Below are positions 21,351-35,381 of a stretch of DNA of 64,000 nt, in pieces. The stretch is taken from the NCBI GenBank assembly GCA_029582165.1, contig CM055868.1, forward strand, positions 8,073,501 to 8,137,500. The letters run 5' to 3'. Under the pieces are notes generated by a model. It did no database searches. It was given only the letters and a program-made list of their open reading frames with translations, and was not told the origin of the DNA. Both the position numbers and the translations under genes were made by a program. The first letter of the stretch is position 1. Every line of letters begins with the position of its first letter. Origin of the DNA: Portulaca oleracea. Lineage: Eukaryota; Streptophyta; Magnoliopsida; Caryophyllales; Portulacaceae.

Positions 21351-24300
21351 TCAGCCCGCCCTATCAAGATCAACTAGATTACAGAGGTTGGGATTATTTA
21401 GGATTGTCACACTATCTTGAACCCCTCTACCATGTCCCTGATGAGCTAACCAGTCAGCGACCGCATTGGCTTCGCGGAAGATGTGAGAAATTTTAACCCC
21501 TTGGAACCGCTGAAGTAGAATTTGAGCATCATGGATGAGCCCTCTTATTTGCCAAGGTATAGAATAATTACCCTTTAGAGCCTGAATGACCATCATATTA
21601 TCCCCTTCTATGTGAATATGTTGGAATCCTGCTGATATCGCTGCAACTAATCCATCTCTGAGAACCCTCGCCTCAGCCACCAAAATCGGAGCGTCTCCAT
21701 AATAATGCGCTCCTCCTGCAAGAACCGCCCCCCTCCAATCTCGAATGACGAACCCTCCCGCCGTCGAGTTGGTGATGTGAGAGCCGTCGAAGTTTAATTT
21801 GACGACGCCCATATGGGGGGGTATACCACCGCACCAGTGAAAAAGAATTGGTATAACCATCCCCAATACTGCTACCCTGATTATCTACCTCCTTATTGTT
21901 ACGGATTTGCCACTCTGCCACATTTCTTTTAGCCTGTATAAGACTTTGTAATGGCCGAAAAATTTTATTTCGAAAAACAGTCTCATTCCTATTTTTCCAA
22001 ATTTTCCATAAGAGGAAGATTCCTCTAATTAAATTTCTGTTTTGGTCCCCCGATTTGTTGGAGACCAAGAACTGTTGAATGGAGTTATAATTATGATCAG
22101 TCACAGAATCCTCAATCCAACCATGTTGAACCGCCAAAGTCCAGACTCGTCGAGTCGTGGAGCAGTCCCAAAACAGGTGACTATCGCTTTCAAGTTCCTC
22201 AAGGCAAAGAGGGCAAATTGGATCCAAATTAATACCTCTTCTCAGTAGGTTGCCTCGAGTTGGTAAGGCCTGATGTAGCATAAGCCACAGGAAAATACCC
22301 AGCTTGGGGGGGTATATCAATTTTCCAAATCCATCGAAACTCCCATTTTTCCGATTGCTCGATACAATCTTGAATAATTCTAGTAGCTGATTTCGTGGAA
22401 AACAACCCATCACCAGTAAGGCCCTAACAAACTTCATCTTGTATATTTGCCACCGTAATCGGAATGCCTAAAATTTTCCTAATAATACCAGGATCTTGAA
22501 TTAGGCTGTTTAATTTATCTATATCCCACTTTTTTCTTTAGTTATAAATGTATCAACAGTTAGGGAGTCGTCATCAACATCACTATTCCTGCATAAATCT
22601 TTTATAGGTTTGTCGTTAATCCAGTTATCTGTCCAAAATTTGATTGATTTACAATCTTCTAGCCTCCATCGTAGTCCATTTCGTAAAATCTCCCGAATTT
22701 TTAATAGGTTCCTCCAAACTGGAGAATCGCAATTCTTTCTTTTATAATTAAAAAGGTCACTTGATCGAAGGTATTTCTGCCTCATCAATTTGGCCCAGAT
22801 GGACTCTCCATTTAAGACTTTCCAAGCCAATTTACATTGAAAGGCCAAATTGATAGCCTCGGTGCGTCTAAGTCCAAGACCACTGTATTCTTTTGGGAGG
22901 CAAATTGTATCCCATGCAACCAACCATGGCCATCCCAATATTTTCGTTATTTTTTTTCCAGAAGAAATTCCTCTTAGTTCGATCCAGGCCATGACAAGCC
23001 GCTTTAGGAAGGCGAAAACACTGCATTGTATGCGCAGGGAGAGATTCTAAATTGGATTGTATGAGGACCACCCTACCAGCTTTTGATAAAGAATTGGCTT
23101 TCCAAGAAGCCATCCTATTCGTAGCTTTCCCTAGAATATCATCAAAGTCACTAGGGACTTGCCTTCCTGAAGTAATTTTACACCCCAGGTATTTCCCTAG
23201 CGATTCTACAACTGGGATGTTAAAAATCCCTATTATTAAATCTTTAGAGTGTCTCGACGTATTTTTGGAGAAAATTAACTTAGATTTATGAAAGTTAATT
23301 AGTTGTCCCAACATGTTACAGAACTGTAAGGTGAGTTCCTTTAACTTGGACGCTGCGTGGAGAGAAGCCTTACAGAATATAGACAGTCATTAGCAAAAAA
23401 TAAGCCGGGGATTTTCATAGATTGGGGAGCCAACTGAATTCCCAATCCGGATTTAGAGTCGTTTGCTGTATGTTCAAGCATAGTGCTAAACATATTCATA
23501 CAAATAAAAAAAAGATATGGGGATAGGGGGTCCCCTTGTCGTAATCCTCTGGTAGGTTTGAAAAAACCTTTTGGAGAACCATTTATCAAAAGCGAATATG
23601 AGACCGTACTGACACATTGGTCTACTAGATTAATCCATTTTGCACTAAAACCCAAACTGTTCAAAGCATCTCGTAAGAATGACCACTCAATACGATCATA
23701 CGCTTTTTCCATATCTAGTTTAATCGCAACCCATCCTTTTTTTGCTTTAGAGGTTTTGAACTTATGCATTATTTCATGAGTGATCAAGATATTATCGTGA
23801 ATTGATCTAACCGGGATGAAGGAACTTTGCAATGGGGAAATAACTTTTTCCAGTAACGGTCTAAGACGATTGACCAATACTTTGGCAATAATTTTATAAA
23901 CCGTATTACAAAGACTGATAGGTCGAAATTGATTAGTTTGAATTGGGTTATTAATTTTCGGAATGAGGGTTATGAAAGTATGGTTTATTTCTTTAAGTAG
24001 GCATCCTTTTGCAAAGAAATCTTGGACTGCTAAAACAATGTCGCTTTCAACAATATGCCAAGAGTCTTGAATAAATCCAGCTCCAAACTCATCCAGTCCC
24101 TGAGTCTTACTAGGATCGATTTCAAAAACAACAGTCTTTATTTCCTCCTTTGATGGAATTGCTAGGAGTAGTTCATTGTCAGAGTCTGTTATGATTCTAT
24201 TAATTCCTGTTTGAGAGTTTATAGAAGAAGTCCCCTGGGATGTGAATCGGTTCCTATAGTCTTCCACGAACTTTTCCCCAATATCCACTTCATTTTCCAG

Positions 24301-25469
24301 CCACTCACCGGAATCTGTTTTGGTCTTTGAAATATCCTGGCGTTTTTGTTTTGATTTTGCTAATCTTTGGAAGTAAGAAGAGTTTCTATCCCCCTTTACT
24401 AGCCAATCTTTTCGGGCTAGCTTACCCCAATATTTTTGCTGGAATAAAAGCAGTTTCTCTCGTTGTTTAATCATGCGATTCAACCAAGAGTTTAACGGAA
24501 ACTCTGTGGATTCTCCAGAAGTTTTTCTTCAATGTAATCAATTTTATCCAGATTCTCTTCCAGTTTGGTTTTAAAACTTCCAAATTGTTTTTTAGCCCAC
24601 TCTCTCAACCCACTCTTGACGAGTTTTAATTTCTAAGTGACACGAAAAAGTTGTGTACCTGTTTGTGGTGTACTCCAAAGTTTTTTAGTAATATGTTTCA
24701 TCTGGTCATATTGACTCCAAAATCGTTGATATCTGAAGGGAAAAACTTTTTGAGTAGTAGAAACGTTACTTGTTTCCGTGACCACCGGACAGTGGTCTGA
24801 GAACGTGAATGACCCATGAAAAGTTAAGGCTTCAGGGTATCTATCTATAAAGTCTTGTCGAAAAATTGCGTGATCTAGACGTTCATAGATCTATTGGCCA
24901 TGCATTCTTTTTTTCCACGATAATTTTTGGCCGCGAACTATGGCTGATTCCCCATTTATATGAGATAGAAAACGCGGAAGTCTTTCCGTTCTATAAGTAG
25001 TTACTAGATTACCCCCTCGTTTCTCCGTCCCAAATTCTAATTCATTAAAATCACCCATAATACACCAAGGTAGATAAAAAATTGTATGTAGATTCATTAG
25101 ATTGTTCCAAAAGACTTCCTTATCACTACGCTGAGTCGGCCCATAAATTCCTGAGATGATACAATTTTGTTGTTTATCAACGTCATGTACTAATAAGTGA
25201 ATAGCTCTACTATCTTTACTGAGTGTTGCTATTCAGACTTGATTATTATTGTCCCAGAAGGCCCAAATCCCTCCGGAGTGGTTTGAGGGGTTGACTACTT
25301 CTGCGTGTTCATATCCTAACTGATGTATAATTTTTTCGGAGTTATCTAAATTTGTCATTGTCTCAATGAGAAACAAGATATCTGGCTTTTGCTTTCGTTT
25401 TAGAGCTTTTATTTAAACAATAATTTGTTGTCTCTTTGCTCCACAAACATTCCATGGTATGACTTTCAT
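21351..25469 (-). pseudogene. LINE ORF2: endonuclease, reverse transcriptase, zinc finger, RNase H (broken)
   Basis: Reading leftward from an ATG at 25469-25467, the endonuclease part includes MGDFNELEFGTEKRGG (about 25057-25010) and an SDHCPVV box near 24797. The reverse transcriptase (24483-23341) shows RPISLCNTVYKIIAKVL, KLDMEKAYDRIEW and GLRQGDPLSPYLFF. Its catalytic box reads FFANDC instead of FADD, and the frame is then lost near 23370. The next pieces are 23314-22519 and 22437-21673. The latter holds the zinc-binding CPLCLEELESDSHLFWDC. The last piece (21866-21351) is a plant-LINE RNase H with NFDGS, EARVLRDGL, EGDNMMVIQAL and REANAVADWLAHQGH. At least four frame breaks and internal stops are present. 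Confidence 0.85.
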
Positions 25470-25499
25470 TTAACCCGCTGGAAGTGCCAGACTGTTGGA

Positions 25500-27960
25500 G
25501 CCTAGCGAGTGTTGTCTAGTATTTGACTTCTGATTGTGACTAACAAAAATTTTATGTCTCTGCTTACTGTAATCCTGAACAAAAGCCAGGATACAAACCC
25601 ATGCAACCACCAAAGTGGAACCTTGCCATGGTGAACCATGGATTGTCTGAATATGGCCTTGGTGGAATACTGATTAGTATTACCACTCTCACCAGCAGCT
25701 AGTTTACAAGTTATATTTTTATAGCAGGCCGTTAAAGCTTGTTGTCGTTTGTCCGAAACCTGTTTCCTGAATCCATTCAAGATCAAATGCCTCTCTTTGA
25801 TTTCTATCATCTCTGCTCGAGACATATAACCAATCCACATTTTCCACCAAAGTGGATCCTTGCCATGGTACTCCATGGATTGTCTGAATAGGGCCTTAGT
25901 GGGGCACTTAAAGTACCACCACACTCGTCATTTAACGGTCTTGAGTAGGGCCTTGGAGGGGTACTTGAAGGTACCACCACACTCGCCAAAGGATTTTCTA
26001 ACACGGGCATTACACCGGCACATATTACAAAACCATATAAGTACCATGCAATTTAATCTTTTGGATTTAATACTAAAATCTATTCGCACTTCTTGAAAAA
26101 GGACATCCATGCTTCTATTATCCTCAGAAGTAACTTCCTGCCAAGTCTTCAAGTTGCCCTTTGTCCCTCCTACTTGAGTATCACCTACAAACCACACCAG
26201 GTCATAAGAAAAAGTACTCTCATAATTACAGATTAGTGTTTCTTAAGACAATACCCAGTTCAATTTAAAAGGATCATAGCCAGGCAATGGTTTCCTCATT
26301 AAGGGACCTAACCCCAGTCTCTTTAAGTTGGGCAAAGCCCAACTACTAATAGTTCTACATAATAGACTATTACAAAATTCAGCTTCAGGGCGCACCCACA
26401 AAAACTTAAGGGTACTAACATCATAGACAAATCTGGGAGGCTTCAACAAAATCATTAGCCAAACCCAGTAACAAAGCTCAAAAGGCGCACCAACAAGTGT
26501 AACTTGGAACCATCAACCTCTCATCTTTTGGTATTGACGCCAAAAGATGAAATAGTGATGGCAACCCAAGTCAGGGATGCAGCCCGCATCAATATCCATC
26601 AACTTTAACCAAGCCCAATTCAGAATCAGATCCTCGGACAAATTCAACATGTGCATCACAACATCTTGACATCTACTATCAATGATAAACTCTTTAGAAA
26701 ACCATATTTTTCTATCGGATACTTTGTATAATTTTTTTCTCAAGAAAATACAATTCACACCCGCAATCTGGTTACTACTAATTGGGGTAGTCCCCAAAAT
26801 ACCTTTCATACAACTCGTCTTACAAAGATTTAAAACAGCAAACAACTTAAGGCAATCCCCAAATGAAAGATACAAACTTGTATTTAGCGAAAAAAACCCA
26901 AATACCAAACAACCAGACCCACCAACAAAAGCAAAACATAGTCTCAGGTCGCACGCAAAATTGGGCATTCCTTCTAGACCCCTTATGATGTCGCCGCCAA
27001 CCTCTGTCTCGATCTAGAGTCGATCGAAAGGAGATGGAGGGGTGGCAAGACATCACAAATTGGTATCGCCAAAGCCACAAAACCCACCAAGCTATTATCA
27101 GGTTGTGTGAGATAACATCATAACCAACCCCAATCTCAATAATCCACATCAAATACCTCACAAGAAAAGCAATAATCCCAGAAGTGGCAGATATTATCCA
27201 TCCCACCATATCCAGAATCAAACCAAGCATCAACATAGTCCAGACAATAAAATTACACAACCAAGTTCGCATCTGACAGTTCCACTCTAAGAAAGGGAGG
27301 TTTGAAACTTTTTTGTTCCAATTCCAATTAGAAACAAAACTAAACTCTAACTGATTCACTTGGGAGGAGCCTATACTCCATACGTGAAAAACCCAATTTG
27401 TACAAACTCTTCCACAGGATAATAAACACCACACAAGCCCAATAATGAACCAGGAGTAACGAAAAATTATAAGCATACAAAGCACAAATAAAGAGATAAG
27501 GAAAGAGCACACCTGGATGATGAAGAATCTCAGACTCCACGAGCGCTTAACCGCACAACACTTCTCGCTCAGCCACACAATCGATGTTCTCTAGATCGGA
27601 AATTGCCGGTAGCCTCGGTACTCTTTCCCAAGAATGAATCTTTGCCTACTTGTTTGCGACGAAGGTTCCTGGACGAAGAGATTCTACAACTCAATCATTG
27701 ATTCCACAGAGCGAAAGTCCCCGAGCATCGTCTGGCTCTGATAGGTAGGATTTCCTCCACTATAGTTTCCTCGATTTGTATCGAATCTTATACCATTTGA
27801 ATGAAGACGGAATGTACACCAAGGAACTCGAATCATGCTTCTCTGTAGAAGCATCGGCATGCATGCACAGGTAAGAGGAGTCTTTTCAGCCCATATCGTG
27901 CCCCAAATAGACATACCTTATGAAACCCTAGATCTACAAGAGATGAAGGTTTCTCTAATC
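25500..27960 (-). pseudogene. LINE ORF1 region, heavily degenerate
   Basis: ORF1 of plant L1 elements encodes an RNA-binding protein with a zinc knuckle. Here only a CCHC-like remnant is suggested: FCNMCRC followed by SFGEC, at about 26040-25985. Downstream a short unit recurs three times: GGTFKYPSKALL, WWYFKCPTKALFRQSM and NQYSTKAIFRQSM, between about 25990 and 25630. At DNA level these are gtaccaccacactcg and gattgtctgaat repeats. The upstream 26.0-27.9 kb has only short overlapping ORFs with no recognised domain and may be part ORF1, part 5'UTR. Confidence 0.5.
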
Positions 27961-28441
27961 GGGGTGGAAAATTTCGTAATTGAGCATGATCTGATTGTGT
28001 TGTAATAGCTTCAATTGAGACAAGAAGGCAAAATCAAACAAAGAATCAAGAAAACTGAGTAGCCATAAGATCTAAAAGATACCGGTCTACGCTACAGTAG
28101 AAGAAACTGGACACCGCTTCTAGAGAGAAGATGGAGCATCTCTCTCTAGAACCCAACTTTTTTTCTTGCATATTATTTCAAAATTTTTGGCTTCTTTTCA
28201 CTATTCACCTGTTAAATATACACTATTAAAAATATGTGTATTACCAATCACTTTTTCTAACCAATGCTAAATGGTTGGAAAAAAATCAACCATTTTAGCA
28301 ATAATTTCATGTTTTTATAATTTTCCTAATGTTTTCTACTTTTAAGTGGGAAAAATAGTTGGAAATTCCAACCAATTTTGCTAAAATGGTGGGAAATCTT
28401 TCCTACCAATCATTTTTCTATTGTTAAGAAATGGTTGGAAT

Positions 28442-29572
28442 TGTTAGGATTTAGGTTATCTATTTCCTAAACAGATACTGATTAATTGGCGGAATATTCA
28501 TATAAAATAATTAATCACAACAATTGCAGAGGCTTTAGTAATTATACCTGATCGCTAATCCGACTGATGAAGAGGTTGACCTTTGAGAATCCAATGCTGA
28601 AATCATCTACTGAAAGTCCACGCAACACTCCGGGAACTCGACTGCTAGATCGAACCGATCGAGACAGATCTCAATCTAAGATGTATGTATTTGGTATATG
28701 TGAATGTTTCAGGAAACAGAGAATGTTTCCCGAAACAGGAACTGCAAACTAAAAGAGAGAGAAACTCAGGAAATCACCCTGGTATATCTCTCTAAGAGTC
28801 TCAGGCAGTTGGTGTAGAATAATCTCTCCCAGAGACCCCTTTATATAGTGTTTAGAAAACCTAGGGAAAAAGTTCAAAACCCTAAAGGGCCGACTTAACG
28901 CAACGGCTGATTTCTCAGGCCCAACACGGTCCGTGTTAGTCTCCAGAAAGTCCATTAATTCGGCCCATGGATACCACGGATCGTGGTGCCCCAACACGGA
29001 CCGTGATGGGTCAACACGGTCCGTGTTGAACCCAATTCGGTCCGTGTCGGGCTGATTTCTCATAGAAATTAGTTCCCAACACTTCTAGACATAATACAAT
29101 ATTATTTAGGTTACATACATTGTTCCAGGGCACTGACTTGTGTGACCCAGTAGGATCAAATAATATAGTTGTAATTAAACATATTTAATTACCAATTATA
29201 GAGGTCTCTAGCAAGACATATAATTACTATATTACTTTGGTTTTGTAACACCCCAAGTATGTGGTTAAAGTGTGGCTTAAAAGGATTGAAATGACAACTT
29301 ATATCACCAAGGTGCACCTTCTTTTATGGTAGCTCATCTGTTGGGAACTCCTCAGTTAAGCGTGCTTGGCTGGGAGTAGTCCAAGGATGGGTGACCTGCT
29401 CGGAAGTTTTCCCAGGCAGCGTGTGAGCGAGGACGAAGCACGCTGGAAAGACTCGTGGTGATTTGTGGGGCCAGTCAGCAATCCTTGAAGCAGTTGTTGA
29501 TAATGTCCGCGACCTAGGAGGGGTCGGAGCGTTACAGGTTTAATATGGAACATTGTCGGGATATTCTCAACA
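28442..29572 (-). repeat. Copia A 3' LTR (left), with Cassandra insertion
   Basis: It aligns with 37644-38491 over its whole length apart from the inserted 29244-29541. It starts tgttaggatttaggttatc and ends cgggatattctcaaca. It carries the palindromes cacggtccgtg several times. Confidence 0.85.
29244..29536 (+). mobile_element. Cassandra TRIM solo LTR containing 5S rRNA-like sequence
   Basis: A 293-bp unit begins tgtaacaccccaagtatg and ends gtcggagcgttaca, flanked by ggttt at 29239-29243 and 29537-29541. The right LTR of the same Copia element has the uninterrupted sequence. Positions about 29338-29408 match the internal promoter half of plant 5S rRNA: gggaactcctcagttaagcg, gtgcttggctgggagtagt, then ggatgggtgacctgctcgg. 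LTRs built around 5S rRNA are the defining feature of Cassandra elements. Only one LTR is present, so it is a solo LTR. Confidence 0.92.
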
Positions 29573-32500
29573 ATCTCCCACTTATCCCACAAGTGTTCGA
29601 TTCCTTAAATTCCCTTGTCACTTACTGTTTCTAGTTCGGATAAGGTAAGCTAAAGTCATCCTTATGTAAGACCCGAACGTTCCTCGATCTCCGAGTTTAG
29701 ACTCTGAAAGGCAGATGATCAACTATTGATTCATCTGAGCCCGACCAAGCATTTTCAGTCCAATCTCACCGAGTGGCCAACGAGTCAACAGTCCCTAATA
29801 GGGAGGACAATGCCATCTTGTTGAAATACATATTCTCACATGATCCAACTATAACCCAGACACCGCCTTTATAGCCTACTTTTACGAAAGTCGTTTGACG
29901 CACTCCAAAGTTACAACAGATCATGTAGTCTATGTACTGAACTCAGGATTCAGGAATTTTGAGTGGTGAGAGCTCCTATGACAATTCCCAACTTAAAGAG
30001 CTCCCACTGCGGGTCAGTTCGGTAGTTGTTCTCAACAATACCCATGTGATTGATTTATGATGTCATCACATTATTATGATCACAAAACTTGATCATTGCC
30101 TCAATCCTACATGCTAATTGTGTTGATATTATCACTGTTCCTACGTGATAATGCAATTAGGAACTAGGTCGACTGTCGACCAAGACTAGCGTTATCAAGT
30201 TCACTAATGGGGTTTCAGAAATCGAACCTCATCCAATTTCCCATTTTGAATTTGCTAACCTTTTTGGACATTTACATAATTCTAAACCACAATTAATGTA
30301 AATTTTGGAATCTTATTCTTAATGATGAATCAACAAGGTCATAATTCATGAACAATTCATGTAAATTTGACTTGTTAATATTCCGAAATGTGATTAATAC
30401 CTATTGCCCATGCATGACTATCATGCTATAACTACAACAGGGGTTTAATACATAATACTTGCAATGAACCTCGTACATATACAATCTCACTAATGACCTT
30501 TCATACAGGAAGATATTTCCGGAACACATGTTTGGATTCATAGTGAGCTTCAGTTCCTTTGCTTGAGTGATGACTCCTATCAACAAGGCTCCATTTCTCT
30601 CGCAAGGCTAGAATCATCACCCAGTTCTAGAAACGAACTTCGCAATCCTAACAGTTTCTACCACAACTTCTAAAGTCGAGCTATACTTGTCTTATTTGTA
30701 GAATTAACCGCATGTCATGTTAGGAACTTCTTCCAGTTCACCTCAATACCACTCAAAACAGATCGTATAATTTTCTATGACCTTTCAGATAATCATATTT
30801 CTCTGCATGAGTGTAGCATCAATGCAACTCTTCACACTTAGCTTTTATCAACCACTTTAGACTTAGGACACATCCTTAGTTTTCCTTATACATATACAAT
30901 GCATATGTTATGTTGGACTTTGAACATCTCATGGCATACATCAATCTCACGCTTGAAGCATGAGTTATATGTCTCATCCTTCTTAGAACTTCTGATTGTT
31001 TTGAGACAATCAAATTCCGTAAGGATATGCCATGATTTATGGAAATTAATCCATTCTCGAAGTGAGTTGAACTATTCAACACCTAGTTAACTTCGATTCA
31101 AACAATCAAAATCTTTAATCTATCATTATAGATCTTGTCTCCAAGAAAATTCTTAGCCCCACCAATTCTTCTCTTTGAAAATTATTTCCAAGTCAACCTC
31201 GGCAGAAGCAACATTGGAATATTCTTATCAGTAGGCAGTATGTCAATCACAAACAATATCAAAAAACGCATTGCTCCCACTGAAATTCTTGTAAACACAA
31301 TATTATCTTTGGCACTTCCCAGTATATCAAACCTTTTTGATATCCTGGTCAAGAAGGTCAATGATTCCAACTCCTAGAAGCTTCCTTAAGACAACAGATG
31401 GTCTCTTGAAGTTTACAAGTATTCCAACAAAAGACCATTCAGTTGTGTTAAGTACACACCTTTCTTCAAAATCTAATTTTGAAGTCAGTCTTAATGTCTA
31501 TCTTAATGAACCCATGTTTGCCTTAAAACCCTCCTATGCCTGATGGTTCACACCTTCAGACAAATCAACCGAGATCTAAACTTGGTTGTATACATGGAGT
31601 CCATCTTAGACCTTATGGAATCTTGACTTGCTAAAGCTTCTTTGTTGTAGGTAGAGTCATTACTTTCTAAAAGTAACATCTCACGCTCATCCATAGAAGA
31701 TCGATATCTCTGTGGTTGACGGAGTTGTTTACCTGACCTTGCTTGGAGTAATGTTCATGACACCTCCTCCTCAAAGTTTTGAGGAACTTCAACTGCCTCA
31801 ACCTTGTTCTTAATTTCCCGACCAATAGGAAAATTTGAACTAGGATCAAGTAGCGGAGTTTCAGGTGATGATTATAGTGTTTTGTGTCTCTCGAACTTCA
31901 GTAAGTTCAAAAACTCTCCCACTCTTTCTTTTAGAGAATAACATATTCTCTAAGAAGAAAGCATTTTGAGACACAAACATTTTTCCTCTACAACAATTTG
32001 TAGAAGTGATACTCCTTTCTTTCAGAAAACGGTTCAAGAACCTCTCTTCTCCATATCATATATGGTGTCTTCTCTAGTGCTTTAGATAATCTTTATTCAG
32101 TAATTAGAGCTATGGTTAACTGCGTGTATACCCAAAAGGTAATCGGAAATGTTGACTCAACCATCATTGAACGCACCATATCAAATAAGGTGTGATTTCT
32201 CTTTTAGATACGTCATTGAGATGTCGTATTCCTAGAGGAGAGAGTTATGAAACAATTCCACATTCTCTGGAATGGTTAGTGAAATCATGGCTCAAATACT
32301 CACCTATTCAACCTTATTGAAGTGTTTTGATTTTCTTGCCAAGTTGGTTTTGTACTTCATTTTAAAAACCTTTGAACATTTCAAATGATTTGGACTTGTG
32401 GTGTATTAAGTAGATATATACCTATATCTACTAAAAATCATCACCGAAGGTGATGAAAAAAGTACAGTAAACCTTCTTCTAGCACTAGTGCTCATAGGCC

Positions 32501-34590
32501 CACATACATCAATATGCTTGCATCCTAATAAAATAAGTCATTAGCTTGTTCACCAATTTCAATAAGAGGTGATTTTAGTCATCTTACCCATCAGGCATGC
32601 TTTACAAACATTGAACTTTTCAAAGTTTATGTTTTCCAAAATCCTGCACTATGCAGTTTTCTGAATACATTTCTGATTAATATGACTTAAGCTTATAGTG
32701 CCAGAATTATGTTTCATTTGAGTCATTTGTTCAAACTCTTGGCTCAACCATTAGCATCCTTTCGATCGTATCTAGGTGCTCTCATTGTTTCATCAAGACT
32801 ACTTCATTTTGGAAATCTTCAAACTATTTTAACATTCCAGCTTTAGATGAATCTCATAGACATGAATCACCATGTGTTATTTTATTCATCTTTGACGATT
32901 TAAAGTAATTCATCCCTTGTACTTGTGCTCAATTGGACTACATACATCCATATACATGAGTGTTTGTTGGCACGTTCACCCTTTCTTGTAAAAGGTACAG
33001 TCATGCTTTGCAGACATCACATGCTTCAAAGTCTTATCATTCAAAAGTCTATCACTGTGACGCTTTCGAATGCGCTCTGATTTGCATGACTTAATAAATA
33101 GTTACAAGGTTTAAGTTTGAACATGAGTTATTCCTTTTAAACCTCTTGGTTTCGATGTGTTGAGTGTGTTTATCCGAGATTTTCTCTCTCTCTAATTGAG
33201 AGCAAGAAATCAAATTTCTACTTATAATGAGAACGTAGAATCACCTATAAATTTCTCTTATAAGTCTTGAGGGAATGGATAAACAACCAACTCTTCATAA
33301 GGAACTACAACTAATTGCATGTTCCTATTTGTAGGTTGACTCTCTTCCTTCAAAGCACATCTACTTTGCTGTAGATACTGCAGATTTGCATAAATGCGAG
33401 TTTCACAACCGGTATCTTATACTCAAAGTGGGTTTAATAAGGGTAGTGTGTATCATATACGCATTTGCCTAGAATTGAAATCATATCTCAAGTCTTGCTT
33501 ATAGTTATTCACGCTCCCAGTGTCATATATACATGATCTAGTTGTGAACCGGTTGCTGTCATTGGTTGGGTATGTACAACTGTTTGTCCTTACCTTTCCT
33601 TTGACTTCTTGTCTTTGATAGATTTCTTAAATCTTATTTTCCCTTCACTAAAAGACTATCTTTGGTCACCAACCTTTTGGTTAAAAGGGGAGATATGAGG
33701 TTTCTCATGTTTTAAAATAGTCAAATTATTTTAAAAACATGAGTGTCATCAATTGGCCCTTATCTAGCTCAACCAAGACTATCTGGTTATTGGTTTCATA
33801 TTTATCAACTCTAACTAGTTCGATGAACTTGGTTTTGAGTTGGTAATATTGAAATCCTTCCTCTAATCTTCAAACATTTTGAAGTTAAAGTCGCATGAAT
33901 ACTATGACATTACATGTATCCATTTGGCTTGATTGACCTCTTAATATTGATGCATAACTCAATGTTAAAACAAAGACATGTTTCTTTTTAATCGCCTCTC
34001 AAGACAATCTTGCGATTGCAATGCCAATTAAGAAATTAGTGTAATTGTTTTTCTCTTTCTCAAGGAGAATACAATATTTTATTAGTGGTGGATGTTTGAG
34101 TGAAAAGACATAAATAATTCTACAAGACAAAATTGGTTTATTTTAGTTATTATTCATCAAAAGAAATTAAACTAATTTTAATTTCAAATCAAAACACTTT
34201 ATTAACTCTCACTTAGTGTTTTAATTTTAACCAAGACCCACAAGACCCATGGGCTCAAGTGGACTTTGGCCCAACAAAACTTGAGCTCAAGTTACCTTTG
34301 GTGGATCATCTTATGGTCGATCATTCAAAATGACTTTTGGCAAGAAATTTGTATCGAATACGGTATTTCTCTTCCTCTGCTCTTAACTCAAAACTCTTTT
34401 GCTTGCTAATTTGAATTGACCTAACTCCCATACCCTACTTATTAATGATGGATAAATAATTCGCTTGGCTTTCTTTATTTTTCCATCTAAGTGATGTTTC
34501 GATAGGTTGAGCAATAATTCAATTTTGAGAGTAGGTTTTATTATCCTAAGCATGCAATTCTCGGTGAACTCTTTCGAAAAGCATAAAAGA
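29573..34590 (-). pseudogene. Copia A pol remnant, highly degenerate
   Basis: No frame stays open for more than about 80 codons, but scattered minus-strand traces fit a Copia polyprotein. An example is a VCVSKCFLL-like stretch at about 31950-31990, similar to the xVFxSRxAxFLE block that follows the integrase core. The order fits reverse transcriptase/RNase H toward 29573 and integrase/gag toward 34 kb. The assignment rests mainly on the LTRs, PBS and purine tract. Confidence 0.5.
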
Positions 34591-34594
34591 CATA

Positions 34595-35323
34595 GGGCGC
34601 GTTTGGGAACCAGCTGTTAGTTGTTGGCTGTTTTGAGGTGTTGGCTATTTAGTTGGCTGTTTGACTTTTGGCTGTTTTACCAGCTGTTTTTCTTAGCAGT
34701 TTGTATTAGCTGTTATGTGAAAAGTGTTTGATAGAGTTAGCTGTTTGCAGCAGGATTTTTTTGTTTGATTTCCAATTATGCCCTTAGTTTTATTTTTACT
34801 ATCTTATTGAACATTATTTTTTTTTATTTATTGCTAGGTTCCCTCATATTTGTGTGACCAACAAACAATCACTAAAAAATAATAATACTTGTATTGATAG
34901 GCTAATAGCTATATTGTTCATCAATTACCAAATATTCTTGATCAAAACTAAAGCTTTTATGCCAGTTTACATTCATAATATAATGTGGATATTTTATAAA
35001 TTAGTACTAAAAATACAACATTACAAACAAACTTTGCTTGCATAATCAACAATTAAATACATTCTAAATAGAAATTACAACATTCTACACTACAAATATT
35101 TAAGACAGTGCTCATGTGGTAATTGATTGTAAGTTTGGTGCCACTGGTTTTATAAATAACTAACTTTTTATGACTAATGTAATGTATGGTGCGATTTTTA
35201 TTTATTTATCTAAAATTATTTTTGGGACTAAATTATATATCTATCTATCAATGTACATTTAATAATTAACATTATTGGAAAAAATTTGTACTATCATTAT
35301 TCACACATGCAAACGTATGTATG

Positions 35324-35381
<58 letters not shown>

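Larger units (their letters stand above)
21286..28175 (-). mobile_element. Near full-length L1-type LINE, antisense in COMT copy C intron 3
   Basis: The 3' end is the T tract at 21287-21299 (an A tail on the minus strand). The 5' end lies near 28175, after a ctctctagaag-like leader. The flanks carry tttcaaaattttgg (21270-21283) and tttcaaaatttttgg (28176-28190), a target-site duplication matched by a single tttcaaactttttg in intron 3 of the intact gene. At 6.9 kb it includes a 5' region, an ORF1-like part, and ORF2 with endonuclease, reverse transcriptase, zinc finger and RNase H. Many stops and frameshifts make it inactive. Confidence 0.88.

Noticed and set aside
26847..27578. 243-codon minus-strand ORF rich in Trp, Phe and Ile
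   Set aside because: Composition and lack of any domain suggest an out-of-frame reading of degenerate LINE 5' sequence rather than a membrane protein.
28923..29045. CRISPR-like array from repeated cacggtccgtg
   Set aside because: Spacing is irregular, there are no unique spacers of constant length, and the motifs belong to a plant LTR.
29338..29408. 5S rRNA gene
   Set aside because: Only the internal part of 5S is present and it lies inside a TG...CA unit with a 5-bp duplication, so it is a Cassandra LTR rather than a 5S gene.
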